Source: Pelotomaculum sp. UBA5255 (GTDB lineage: Bacteria; Bacillota; Desulfotomaculia; Desulfotomaculales; Pelotomaculaceae). From it: a stretch of 23,978 nucleotides of DNA. Below the pieces are notes generated by a model. It worked only from the letters and a program-made list of their open reading frames with translations. It did not search any database and was not told the DNA's origin. Each line of letters opens with the position of its first letter. The first letter of the stretch is position 1. Shown here piece by piece: positions 7,664 to 14,512 of this stretch. The stretch covers positions 45,066-69,043 of the forward strand of contig DHTR01000060.1 of NCBI GenBank assembly GCA_002408725.1, written 5' to 3'. Made by a program: the position numbers and the translations under genes.

Positions 7664-8899
7664 TTATGTGGACAATGTTTCCTGTATTCTCAAGCCTCCT
7701 CCCAGGGCGATTGCTGACAGCAGGAGGGAACTTGCAAGCAGCAGCATTTTTAGTCCCATAAGCTGGACCAGGGAGGTTCCAACAAGCGGGCCGGCCACCA
7801 GACCCAGGGAATAGGCGGTGTTAAAGAAACCAAAAGCGGCCCCGTAAGGGCTATTGTTTGCCGTCGACTCTACCCGGGAAATATAATCATCATTTTCTGA
7901 TGGCGCCGGGTCAACGGCAGTTGACGTAAGCTTGTTTTCAACCGATTCCGCTAGGAGAGGCAGGTTGGTGGCGGAGTAAATCCCGGAGGTAACCCCCAGC
8001 AAGGACATGACCACAATTACGAGTTTTAGGCTGGGAGCCAGGGCCAACCCCGGCATCACAATAGCTGTGCCGAGCAGACCTGCAACGATGAGCGGCTTGC
8101 GTCCCAGGCGGTCGGAAAGAGAACCGAATAAGGGTTGGCTGAGGGCGAAGGTCAGACTAAGTAGCCCGAAGAGCAGCCCAATACCAGCGCTGTTCAGACT
8201 AAAGCGCTGGTCAAAGTAGATTGGCAGCAGCGGTTCCAGGATACTGATGGTGAAGCTGCCAATCACAGAAATAAGCATTCCCCAGAACACGTTGCGCCTT
8301 TTGAACAGTGAGCTAAGCCCGGGCGAAGTGCTTGCGTTAGTTGGACTTTTGCCCGGCAGGGAACTTTTCAGGAACAACAGGCTGAGTACGGTACCTATCA
8401 TTATTATCAAAAGGAAAGGAGCAGAATAGCCGGCGGCCTGGTATAGAAAACCACCCAGCACCGGACCTACTATGGTTCCCAATCCGGTGGCTGTCATCAC
8501 CAGACCCATCTTTTGGCCCTTCACCTCTGAGGGGAAAATGGCTGCAACCAGGGCCAGGCCGGCCGACCAGGTGGCAGCGGCGGCAACCCCCTGCAGGATG
8601 CGGCCGAGCAGGAGCAGCGGCAGGGAATGAGAGAGACTGAAAGCCGCGGTGGCCAGGGTCAGGCCAACCATACCCAGGGTTAGCACAGGTTTATAGCCAT
8701 AGATGTCAACCGCCCGGCCAAGCGGGATGCTGGCCAGAAGCAAGGCCAGCGCATAAGCGGCGAAAATCCACCCGATTTGGCTGGTGGTAATTCCGAGCTG
8801 TACGGAGTAGTGGGGCACAATCGGGACGATGATGCCGTAGAGGATTGTGTCAATAAAAATAGCCAGGTTGACCAGGGAAAAAACGTAATTTCTGTTCAT
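7664..8899 (-). CDS. MFS drug-efflux transporter (DHA1-like)
   Basis: The start is set at the ATG ending at 8899 ('MNRNYVFSLVNLAIFIDT'), giving 411 residues. An ATG at 8911 is possible, but its AAAGG is too close; the longer upstream frame to 9112 is charged and not membrane-like. Twelve hydrophobic segments are expected for a 400-residue MFS protein. Motif A occurs in both halves: 'GRAVDIYGYKPVL' after helix 2 and 'SLSDRLGRKPLIV' in the second half. 'GIIVPIVPHY' in helix 1 is typical of drug:H+ antiporters of the TetA/Bmr type. It probably exports a hydrophobic compound. It is divergent from a MarR-controlled ABC exporter, so the block looks dedicated to export or resistance. The substrate is unknown. 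Confidence 0.88.
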   Translation of the reverse strand: MNRNYVFSLVNLAIFIDTILYGIIVPIVPHYSVQLGITTSQIGWIFAAYALALLLASIPLGRAVDIYGYKPVLTLGMVGLTLATAAFSLSHSLPLLLLGRILQGVAAAATWSAGLALVAAIFPSEVKGQKMGLVMTATGLGTIVGPVLGGFLYQAAGYSAPFLLIIMIGTVLSLLFLKSSLPGKSPTNASTSPGLSSLFKRRNVFWGMLISVIGSFTISILEPLLPIYFDQRFSLNSAGIGLLFGLLSLTFALSQPLFGSLSDRLGRKPLIVAGLLGTAIVMPGLALAPSLKLVIVVMSLLGVTSGIYSATNLPLLAESVENKLTSTAVDPAPSENDDYISRVESTANNSPYGAAFGFFNTAYSLGLVAGPLVGTSLVQLMGLKMLLLASSLLLSAIALGGGLRIQETLST

Positions 8900-9233
8900 A
8901 TTTATAACCATGCCTTTCGCTTTGCTCAAGGCAAAAAACGGAATGAAATCGTTGCCTGAGCTTATTCTGTTTTGTGATAATATTGTAGAATTACAGCAAT
9001 TAGATCTCCTGGCCTGAGAATCCTGCACAGGAGTTTGCCTGAATTCGCCGGCAAGATCTTTAATGACCAATCCATGTGCCCGGAACAGCCTGCTTTTTCT
9101 GACGCAGATCAATCAGGTCGGCCTGCCGGTGCTGAATTGGGCTCGAATATCCTTGATTCTGTCGTCTAGGCGTGTTTTCCTTCTTTTTTAGTTCAATGCC
9201 CCATCAAAGTCCTATTTGCAATCAATATGTAGT

Positions 9234-9249
9234 ATCTGTCTGGACAGAT
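9234..9249. promoter_or_regulatory. palindromic operator candidate
   Basis: ATCTGTC-TG-GACAGAT is a perfect 7-bp inverted repeat with a 2-base centre, the size and shape of a TetR/MarR-type operator. It lies in the long divergent region (8900-9500) between the MFS gene and marR. No promoter boxes could be placed around it, and the rest of this region (8900-9233 and 9250-9425) holds nothing else recognisable. Confidence 0.4.
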
Positions 9250-9425
9250 GAGTAATAACCACATGCTGCTGCTGAATTTGACTTTGACGGCGTACTGTTT
9301 CTTAGTTCCCTATTATGAGCTAACAAGCACAAATACTTACAGACCACACCGCAAAAATTACCATTATGGAGCCTGAAAAGCAAATTAACCTGACAAGGAC
9401 TGGATCCTGTATGGATTTTTCCCTA

Positions 9426-9454
9426 TTGACATGGCTTACACCTGGAATTATAGT
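9426..9454 (+). promoter_or_regulatory. sigma-A promoter of the marR-ABC operon
   Basis: TTGACA at 9426-9431, a spacer of exactly 17 bases, then TATAGT at 9449-9454: consensus -35 and near-consensus -10. Transcription would begin near 9461, about 40 bases before the marR start. Confidence 0.8.
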
Positions 9455-9457
9455 TGA

Positions 9458-9480
9458 TTAGCTAAACAAATTAGATAACT
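9458..9480. promoter_or_regulatory. probable MarR operator over the transcription start
   Basis: Immediately after the -10 box are TTAGCTAA (9458-9465, a perfect 8-base palindrome) and a related copy TTAGATAACT (9471-9480). The pair covers the predicted transcription start, where a repressor would block initiation. Autoregulation by the first gene of the operon is the obvious reading. The binding itself is inference. Confidence 0.5.
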
Positions 9481-9500
9481 AAGTAAATGAGGGATTATGC

Positions 9501-9965
9501 TTGAATAGTAATGATCATGGGGTTTACCAGAGGCTGATGGAGGCCTTTTTGCAATTCGATAAATTGCACTGGCATCACAGTTCCATAGCCGGCCTGAGAC
9601 ACAGCGAATTAACAGTTCTTTATTGTATAAAACGGAAAGCTGCTGCTGATGGTCCCGGGATCAAGGTTTCGGAGATAAGTAAGATCTTAAAAGTTACTTC
9701 CCCTACAATCACGCAGTTTATAAAAAACCTTGAAACAAAGGGGTTTGTTGAGCGCGGCATAGATAAAAAAGACAGGCGGGCCGTTCCCATCAGGCTTACG
9801 GATAAAGGTGAAATTACTGTAAAAAAGGCTATGGATGCCATTTTTGCATCCTTTGACGGATTGGTTGAATACCTGGGGGAGGAAGACAGCAGCCGGCTTA
9901 TCGTCCTTCTAGCAAAGGTGTTTAGTTACTTCGATGAGATGAACATAAGAAACTCGAGGTTTTGA
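9501..9965 (+). CDS. MarR-family transcriptional regulator
   Basis: A 154-residue protein with a TTG start at 9501, supported by GAGGGA 6-8 bases upstream; the nearby ATG at 9497 stops after three codons. It has the winged helix-turn-helix of MarR repressors: 'LTVLYCIKRKAA' (helix 2), 'VSEISKILKVTSPTITQFIKNLETKGFVER' region (recognition helix, residues about 55-85), then the wing 'KKDRRAVPIRLTDKG', where D-x-R-x-x-x-[IV]-x-L-T is the signature. The terminal helices 'LHWHHSS' and 'LLAKVFSYFDEM' should form the dimer. It is the first gene of an operon with two ABC half-exporters and most likely represses it, releasing DNA when it binds a toxic ligand. Confidence 0.92.
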   Translation: MNSNDHGVYQRLMEAFLQFDKLHWHHSSIAGLRHSELTVLYCIKRKAAADGPGIKVSEISKILKVTSPTITQFIKNLETKGFVERGIDKKDRRAVPIRLTDKGEITVKKAMDAIFASFDGLVEYLGEEDSSRLIVLLAKVFSYFDEMNIRNSRF

Positions 9966-9984
9966 GACTGGAGGTGATTGAATT

Positions 9985-11712
9985 TTGTTTAAGCTTATTA
10001 AATTTTTAAGGCCATACTCAACTCAGGTAGTTTGTGTTTTAACGCTTGTTTTGTTCCAATCGCTTTTTGAATTGTATTTGCCTAATTTGATGTCGAATAT
10101 TGTTGACAAAGGCATCGTAAATGGTGATATCAATTACATTATGAGGCTCGGCGGGATCATGCTGCTTGTTGCCGGATGTGGTACTGCCTGTGCAGTTTTG
10201 TCAGGGTATTTAGCGGCAAAGACCGCAACCGGTTTCGGTAAGATTTTGCGGGGTAAGATTTTCTCCCATGTTGAGAACTTTTCGCTTCAGGAATTCGATA
10301 GGCTCGGTACCCCCTCACTCATTACCAGAACGACAAACGATGTTACCCAGGTCCAGATGCTAACGCTAATGATGCTGCGCATTTTTGTCAGCGCGCCAAT
10401 CATGTGTGTAGGCGGAATTATCATGGCGGTTTCCATGGACCCAACCCTATCGCTGGTTTTGGTTGTCGCCGTTCCAATCCTGGTCATGATTGTTTATATC
10501 ATTACAGGTAAAAGCTTGCCGCTCTTTAAGGCGATGCAGGCCAAAATTGACAGGATCAACCTGATCCTGCGTGAAAATCTTAGTGGTATTAGAGTAATCC
10601 GGGCCTTTAATCGAACTGAATACGAGAGGAATCGTTTTAATGAAGCAAACCTTGATTTGACCGACACGGCAATCAGGGTTAATAGAATAATGGCTGCCTT
10701 GATGCCCGTGTTGATGCTGGTGATGAACCTTACCGCAATCGCGATTATCTGGTTCGGTGGTATCCGCATTGACATCGGGCAGATGCAGGTGGGTGCTTTG
10801 ATGGCATTTCTACAATATGCCATGCAGATTATGTTTTCACTGCTGATGGCTGCTATGCTCTTTGTCATGATCCCCCGTGCTGCAGCTTCAGCGGAAAGGA
10901 TTAACGAAGTGCTTGACATCGCGCCTTCCATTGGGGATACAGTGCAGGTCAAGGGTCACGGCAGCAGAGGCGGCTTTGTGGAATTTAAGAATGTAACCTT
11001 CAGCTATCCCGGGGCCGAAAACCCCGCCATCAGGGATATATCTTTCAGCACCAAATCCGGCGAGGTAACTGCGATTATCGGTGGCACCGGCTCGGGCAAA
11101 TCGACTCTAATCAACCTGATCCCGCGATTTTACGAGATTAACAGCGGCAGTATCCTGGTTGATGGTGTAGATATCCGGGAGATGTCGCAGGAAATCTTGC
11201 GGGCTAAAATTGGTTTAGTTCCACAAAAAGCGGTACTCTTTACCGGGACCATTGCCGAAAATATCAGGTACGGCAAGAAAGATGCCACTCTTGAAGAGAT
11301 CCGGCGTGCTGCTGATACTGCCCAGGCAACCGAATTTATCACCGGTATGATAGACGGCTTTAATTCAGAAATCGCCCAGGGCGGCAAAAATGTCTCGGGT
11401 GGGCAGAGGCAGCGTCTTTCCATCGCCCGCGCACTGGTTAGAAAACCTGAAATCTATATTTTTGACGACAGCTTCTCGGCCCTTGACTTTAAGACAGAGG
11501 CCAGGCTGCGCAGAGCACTTAAAAAGGAAACGGCCGGCGCCTGCTTGCTGATTGTTTCACAGAGAGTCAGCACGATTATGGACGCGGACCGGATTATAGT
11601 TTTGGATGAAGGTCAGATCGTAGGGATTGGCAGCCATAAAGAGCTTTTGGAAAGCTGCAGAGTATACCACGAGATTATCTCGTCACAGCTTTCCGGGGAG
11701 GAAATAGCATGA
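9985..11712 (+). CDS. ABC exporter half-transporter with degenerate ATP site (YfiB/LmrC-like)
   Basis: A 575-residue fused permease-ATPase starts at TTG 9985 behind GGAGGTGA, 19 bases after marR. Residues 1-310 hold the six-helix ABC exporter membrane domain; 330-575 hold the nucleotide-binding domain. Visible motifs: Walker A GGTGSGKST (366-374), Q-loop Gln 414, signature SGGQ (471-474) and Walker B 'IYIFDD', where Asp 495 replaces the catalytic Glu. The switch His is Gln ('VSQRVSTI', Q526). Loss of both catalytic residues, with an intact signature, is the hallmark of the degenerate partner in heterodimeric exporters such as TM287/288, BmrCD and LmrCD. Its stop overlaps the next start (ATGA), so the two are translated together. 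Confidence 0.93.
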   Translation: MFKLIKFLRPYSTQVVCVLTLVLFQSLFELYLPNLMSNIVDKGIVNGDINYIMRLGGIMLLVAGCGTACAVLSGYLAAKTATGFGKILRGKIFSHVENFSLQEFDRLGTPSLITRTTNDVTQVQMLTLMMLRIFVSAPIMCVGGIIMAVSMDPTLSLVLVVAVPILVMIVYIITGKSLPLFKAMQAKIDRINLILRENLSGIRVIRAFNRTEYERNRFNEANLDLTDTAIRVNRIMAALMPVLMLVMNLTAIAIIWFGGIRIDIGQMQVGALMAFLQYAMQIMFSLLMAAMLFVMIPRAAASAERINEVLDIAPSIGDTVQVKGHGSRGGFVEFKNVTFSYPGAENPAIRDISFSTKSGEVTAIIGGTGSGKSTLINLIPRFYEINSGSILVDGVDIREMSQEILRAKIGLVPQKAVLFTGTIAENIRYGKKDATLEEIRRAADTAQATEFITGMIDGFNSEIAQGGKNVSGGQRQRLSIARALVRKPEIYIFDDSFSALDFKTEARLRRALKKETAGACLLIVSQRVSTIMDADRIIVLDEGQIVGIGSHKELLESCRVYHEIISSQLSGEEIA

Positions 11713-13622
11713 CTGAAAGGCACAGGGAGACCAGACCCAGCGCAGGACCAGGTTTTGGAGCCAGAGGTGTGAGAGGCCATAGGGGGAGTGCCCCGATGGA
11801 AACGCCATTAGAGAAGGCAAGGGATTTTAAGGGTACGCTAAAAAGGCTTGCCGGCTATCTTAAGCCCCGTAAATACCAGGTTTTCGCAGTGTTTCTCCTG
11901 GCTGCTTTAAGCACGGTTTTCAGCATTGTCAGCCCGAAGATCATGGGTAAAGCCACAACCAAGTTATTTGAAGGGATGATGATGAAACTTAACCATGTGC
12001 CCGGCGCTAAGGTTGATTTTCAGTATGTCTGGCAGATCGTCCTGGTTCTGGCCGTACTTTACCTGTTCAGCGCGTTATTTGGCTATATTCAGCAATTTAT
12101 CATGGCTGGTATAGCGCAAAAAACCGTTTATGATCTGCGAAAACATGTCGATGCCAAGCTCTCCCGCTTGCCTTTAAAATTCTTTGATTCACACACCCAC
12201 GGGGAGATATTGAGCCGGGTCACCAACGATGTCGACAATATCGGCAGCACATTGCAGCAGACTATTACCCAGCTGATTACAGCGGTGGTCACCCTCGCCG
12301 GCATCGTCATTATGATGCTGACAATAAGCCCCATAATGACCGTAATTAGTATTGTGACAATACCTCTTTGCCTGGTTGGGACAAGGGCAATCATCTCCCG
12401 CTCGCAGAAATACTTTAAGGAGCAGTGGAAGGAGCTCGGCAATCTCAACGGCCATGTAGAGGAGATGTACACCGGCCACCAAATTGTGAAGGCATTCGGT
12501 CACGAGTCCGAGTCTGTTAATCGGTTTAATGATATTAATGAGAGGCTTTACGAAGCGGGCTGGAAATCACAGTTCATTTCCGGCATTATCATGCCGCTCA
12601 TGAACTTTATCAACAACATCGGATATGTGTTTGTCTGTGTGGTCGGAGGTGTTTTTGTCACCAAAAAGACCCTGGAAATCGGCGATGTTCAGGCCATGAT
12701 CCAATACTCGCGGCAACTCACGCATCCGATAGCCCAAACCGCCAATATCGCCAACGTTATTCAGTCCACGGTGGCCTCAGCCGAGCGGGTTTTTGAGTTC
12801 CTGGATGAAGTTGAAGAAATTCCCGACAGCGCTGCTGCCAAAGTTATCGAGTGCCCGAAAGGCCTGGTGAAATTCCAAAACGTCAAATTTGGCTACAAAG
12901 AAGACGCCACTCTGATCGAGGATATGAATATCGATGTAAGACAGGGGCAAACAATCGCCATTGTGGGACCGACCGGCGCGGGCAAAACCACACTTGTCAA
13001 TCTGCTCATGCGTTTCTATGAAATAAGCGGCGGGAAAATCAGCGTTGACGGCGTTGATATCAGGGAGTTGAAGCGAGGGAATTTGCGCGGTATTTTTGGT
13101 ATGGTACTGCAGGAAACCTGGCTTTTTAACGGCACGATCAGGGCGAATATAGCCTATGGACGGCAGAATGCCACCTTTGAGGAGATTATCCGGGCGGCAA
13201 AAGCGGCTCATGCCGACCACTTTATCAGGACCCTCCCCGATGGCTACGACACCATACTCAATGAAGAGGCTTCCAATATCTCACAGGGTCAAAAGCAGCT
13301 TTTGACCATTGCCCGGGCTATCCTTGCCGATCCGGCAATTCTTATTCTTGACGAGGCTACCAGCAGCGTTGATACGAGGACGGAGGTTTTCATTCAAAAG
13401 GCAATGGGCAATTTAATGAAAGGAAGAACAAGCTTTATTATCGCCCATAGATTGTCCACAATTCGAGACGCCGATTTGATCCTTGTTATGAACAACGGAA
13501 GCATTATTGAAAAGGGCAGCCATAACGAGCTTCTTACCGGGGGCGGTTTCTATGCCGACCTTTATCAAAGCCAGTTTAAAGGGGCTCCGGGGTCTGACCC
13601 TTCTCCCCAAGAACTTCCTTGA
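11709..13622 (+). CDS. ABC exporter half-transporter, catalytic partner (YfiC/LmrD-like)
   Basis: This 637-residue protein starts at ATG 11709, overlapping the previous stop by four bases. Residues 1-40 are an Arg/Gly/Pro-rich cytoplasmic tail, common in this subunit type, followed by six membrane helices (about 55-350). The ATPase domain has Walker A GPTGAGKTT (420-428), Q-loop Gln in 'MVLQET', signature ISQGQ (altered from LSGGQ), Walker B 'ILILDEATSSVD' with catalytic Glu 549 and switch His 580 ('IIAHRLSTI'). The canonical catalytic residues here combined with a changed signature complement the first subunit exactly: one working and one degenerate ATP site per dimer. Expected function is efflux of drugs or lipid-like compounds. 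Confidence 0.93.
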   Translation: MTERHRETRPSAGPGFGARGVRGHRGSAPMETPLEKARDFKGTLKRLAGYLKPRKYQVFAVFLLAALSTVFSIVSPKIMGKATTKLFEGMMMKLNHVPGAKVDFQYVWQIVLVLAVLYLFSALFGYIQQFIMAGIAQKTVYDLRKHVDAKLSRLPLKFFDSHTHGEILSRVTNDVDNIGSTLQQTITQLITAVVTLAGIVIMMLTISPIMTVISIVTIPLCLVGTRAIISRSQKYFKEQWKELGNLNGHVEEMYTGHQIVKAFGHESESVNRFNDINERLYEAGWKSQFISGIIMPLMNFINNIGYVFVCVVGGVFVTKKTLEIGDVQAMIQYSRQLTHPIAQTANIANVIQSTVASAERVFEFLDEVEEIPDSAAAKVIECPKGLVKFQNVKFGYKEDATLIEDMNIDVRQGQTIAIVGPTGAGKTTLVNLLMRFYEISGGKISVDGVDIRELKRGNLRGIFGMVLQETWLFNGTIRANIAYGRQNATFEEIIRAAKAAHADHFIRTLPDGYDTILNEEASNISQGQKQLLTIARAILADPAILILDEATSSVDTRTEVFIQKAMGNLMKGRTSFIIAHRLSTIRDADLILVMNNGSIIEKGSHNELLTGGGFYADLYQSQFKGAPGSDPSPQELP

Positions 13623-13717
13623 TTTACCCCTTCTTTCCTGCTAACCTGTACACAGGTGAAAGGAGTAAGTTGCTCTTTTTTAAGAAGGTTTCCTTTCCTG
13701 GAGAGGAGGTGAAAAAT

Positions 13718-13945
13718 TTGGAGTTTGATTTTAAAGAGGCGTTTAGCCGGATCGGTTTTAATGTGGTACAGGAAACAAACAAAAAACTGAATGAGATTAT
13801 GCAAAGTGAAGCCGATATGGAAGTGTCAAGAAAAACAAACTTGGTCTTAAACGAAATGATCAACGATAACATAAGGGTTACCCTGGGGGTTTTGGAAGAA
13901 TACCACATGGCTTTGATGAAATACCTGGATGAGAAGGATTCTTAG
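13718..13945 (+). CDS. small helical protein of unknown function
   Basis: A 75-residue protein starting at TTG 13718, chosen because GAGAGGAGGTGA lies just upstream; the longer frame back to 13619 overlaps the exporter stop and has no ribosome site. It is almost entirely alpha-helical and charged ('FKEAFSRIGFNVVQETNKKLNEIM', quoted in part; 'NDNIRVTLGVLEEYH'), with no membrane segment or Cys. It sits 95 bases after the ABC exporter on the same strand and may be cotranscribed. I do not recognise the family. The shape suggests a small coiled-coil or four-helix dimer. Confidence 0.6.
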   Translation: MEFDFKEAFSRIGFNVVQETNKKLNEIMQSEADMEVSRKTNLVLNEMINDNIRVTLGVLEEYHMALMKYLDEKDS

Positions 13946-14001
13946 TTGCATTTATAGAATACCTTCTATTCCAGTTTAATGTATATTCTGGTTTTATGAT
14001 G

Positions 14002-14024
14002 GGAGCGGGCGCGTTGCCCGCTCC
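14002..14024. repeat. GC-rich hairpin
   Basis: GGAGCGGGC (14002-14010) and GCCCGCTCC (14016-14024) form a perfect 9-bp stem with a 5-base loop. No T-run follows on either strand. It lies 57 bases after the 75-residue gene and before the terminator of the facing mini-operon, so it may stop or stabilise transcripts of the plus-strand operon. Confidence 0.6.
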
Positions 14025-14065
14025 AAATGGGGCACTGATTTTCCTGCGCCCTTTAATACCCACCG

Positions 14066-14091
14066 AAAAAAAAGCTCCCGGCAACGCCGGG
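14066..14091 (-). terminator. terminator of the small Cys-protein operon
   Basis: Minus strand: CCCGGC-GTT-GCCGGG stem (14077-14091) followed by AGC and eight Ts (14066-14073). A classic intrinsic terminator starting three bases after the stop codon of the 38-residue protein. Confidence 0.88.
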
Positions 14092-14093
14092 TA

Positions 14094-14210
14094 CTAATGA
14101 CCTACCTCTGATTCCGTTTCACCTGATCCCACTTCTTTGGAAGTGGAAAAGATTTCGAACAACGGGCATCTGTTTTCCGGGTTATCGAAGCACTGTTCTT
14201 TTTCTAGCAT
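14094..14210 (-). CDS. 38-residue protein with two cysteines
   Basis: A short gene, ATG at 14210 with CAGGAGGA about 5 bases upstream, ending at TAG just before a strong terminator. The protein starts M-L-E-K-E-Q-C and has a conserved-looking core C-F-D-N-P-E-N-R-C-P-L-F (Cys 7 and Cys 15), then a Ser/Glu-rich tail ending E-V-G-H. There is no signal peptide or hydrophobic helix. It is 15 bases downstream of a 50-residue Cys-rich protein on the same strand, so the two form an operon. The Cys-x7-Cys pair could bind a metal or form a disulfide. Nothing is recognised; the gene call rests on ribosome site, spacing and terminator. Confidence 0.68.
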   Translation of the reverse strand: MLEKEQCFDNPENRCPLFEIFSTSKEVGSGETESEVGH

Positions 14211-14225
14211 AGGACATCCTCCTGG

Positions 14226-14378
14226 TTAGCTTAATCTGCAGGATTCGATTGAAAACGGTTCCCTGAAATCGCAGTTCATCTGGGTGACCGAACGGCCGAT
14301 TTTGCAGGTTAATTCGTCTTCTTCATGGCTGTCAAAAGTGTCAAAATGCCGGCAGTCAAAACAAGGCCATTTCTTCAT
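14226..14378 (-). CDS. 50-residue Cys-rich protein
   Basis: ATG at 14378 lies 7 bases after AGGTGA; an ATG at 14386 stops after three codons. The 50-residue product opens M-K-K-W-P-C-F-D-C-R-H-F and has cysteines at 6, 9, 25, 36 and 47, with 'TCKIGRSVTQMNC' in the middle and 'ESCRLS' at the end. The CxxC start followed by aromatic and spaced Cys residues resembles very small zinc- or iron-binding proteins. It has no export signal, so it should act in the cytoplasm. It is the first gene of a two-gene operon divergent from pepF. Family unknown to me. Confidence 0.72.
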   Translation of the reverse strand: MKKWPCFDCRHFDTFDSHEEDELTCKIGRSVTQMNCDFREPFSIESCRLS

Positions 14379-14512
14379 TTTTTCATCACCTCAAAGATAG
14401 ATTGTCCAGCCGGTCCATATTCATACACACCAGTTAGGCTTACCAGTACATAAAAGGAATGTTATAAGATTATAAATATATAATCGGTATTTAGGCATGG
14501 GGGGTTAATCTT

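Noticed and set aside
12128..13220. Several minus-strand frames of 100-150 codons under the second ABC gene
   Set aside because: Antisense shadows of a gene with complete ABC motifs.
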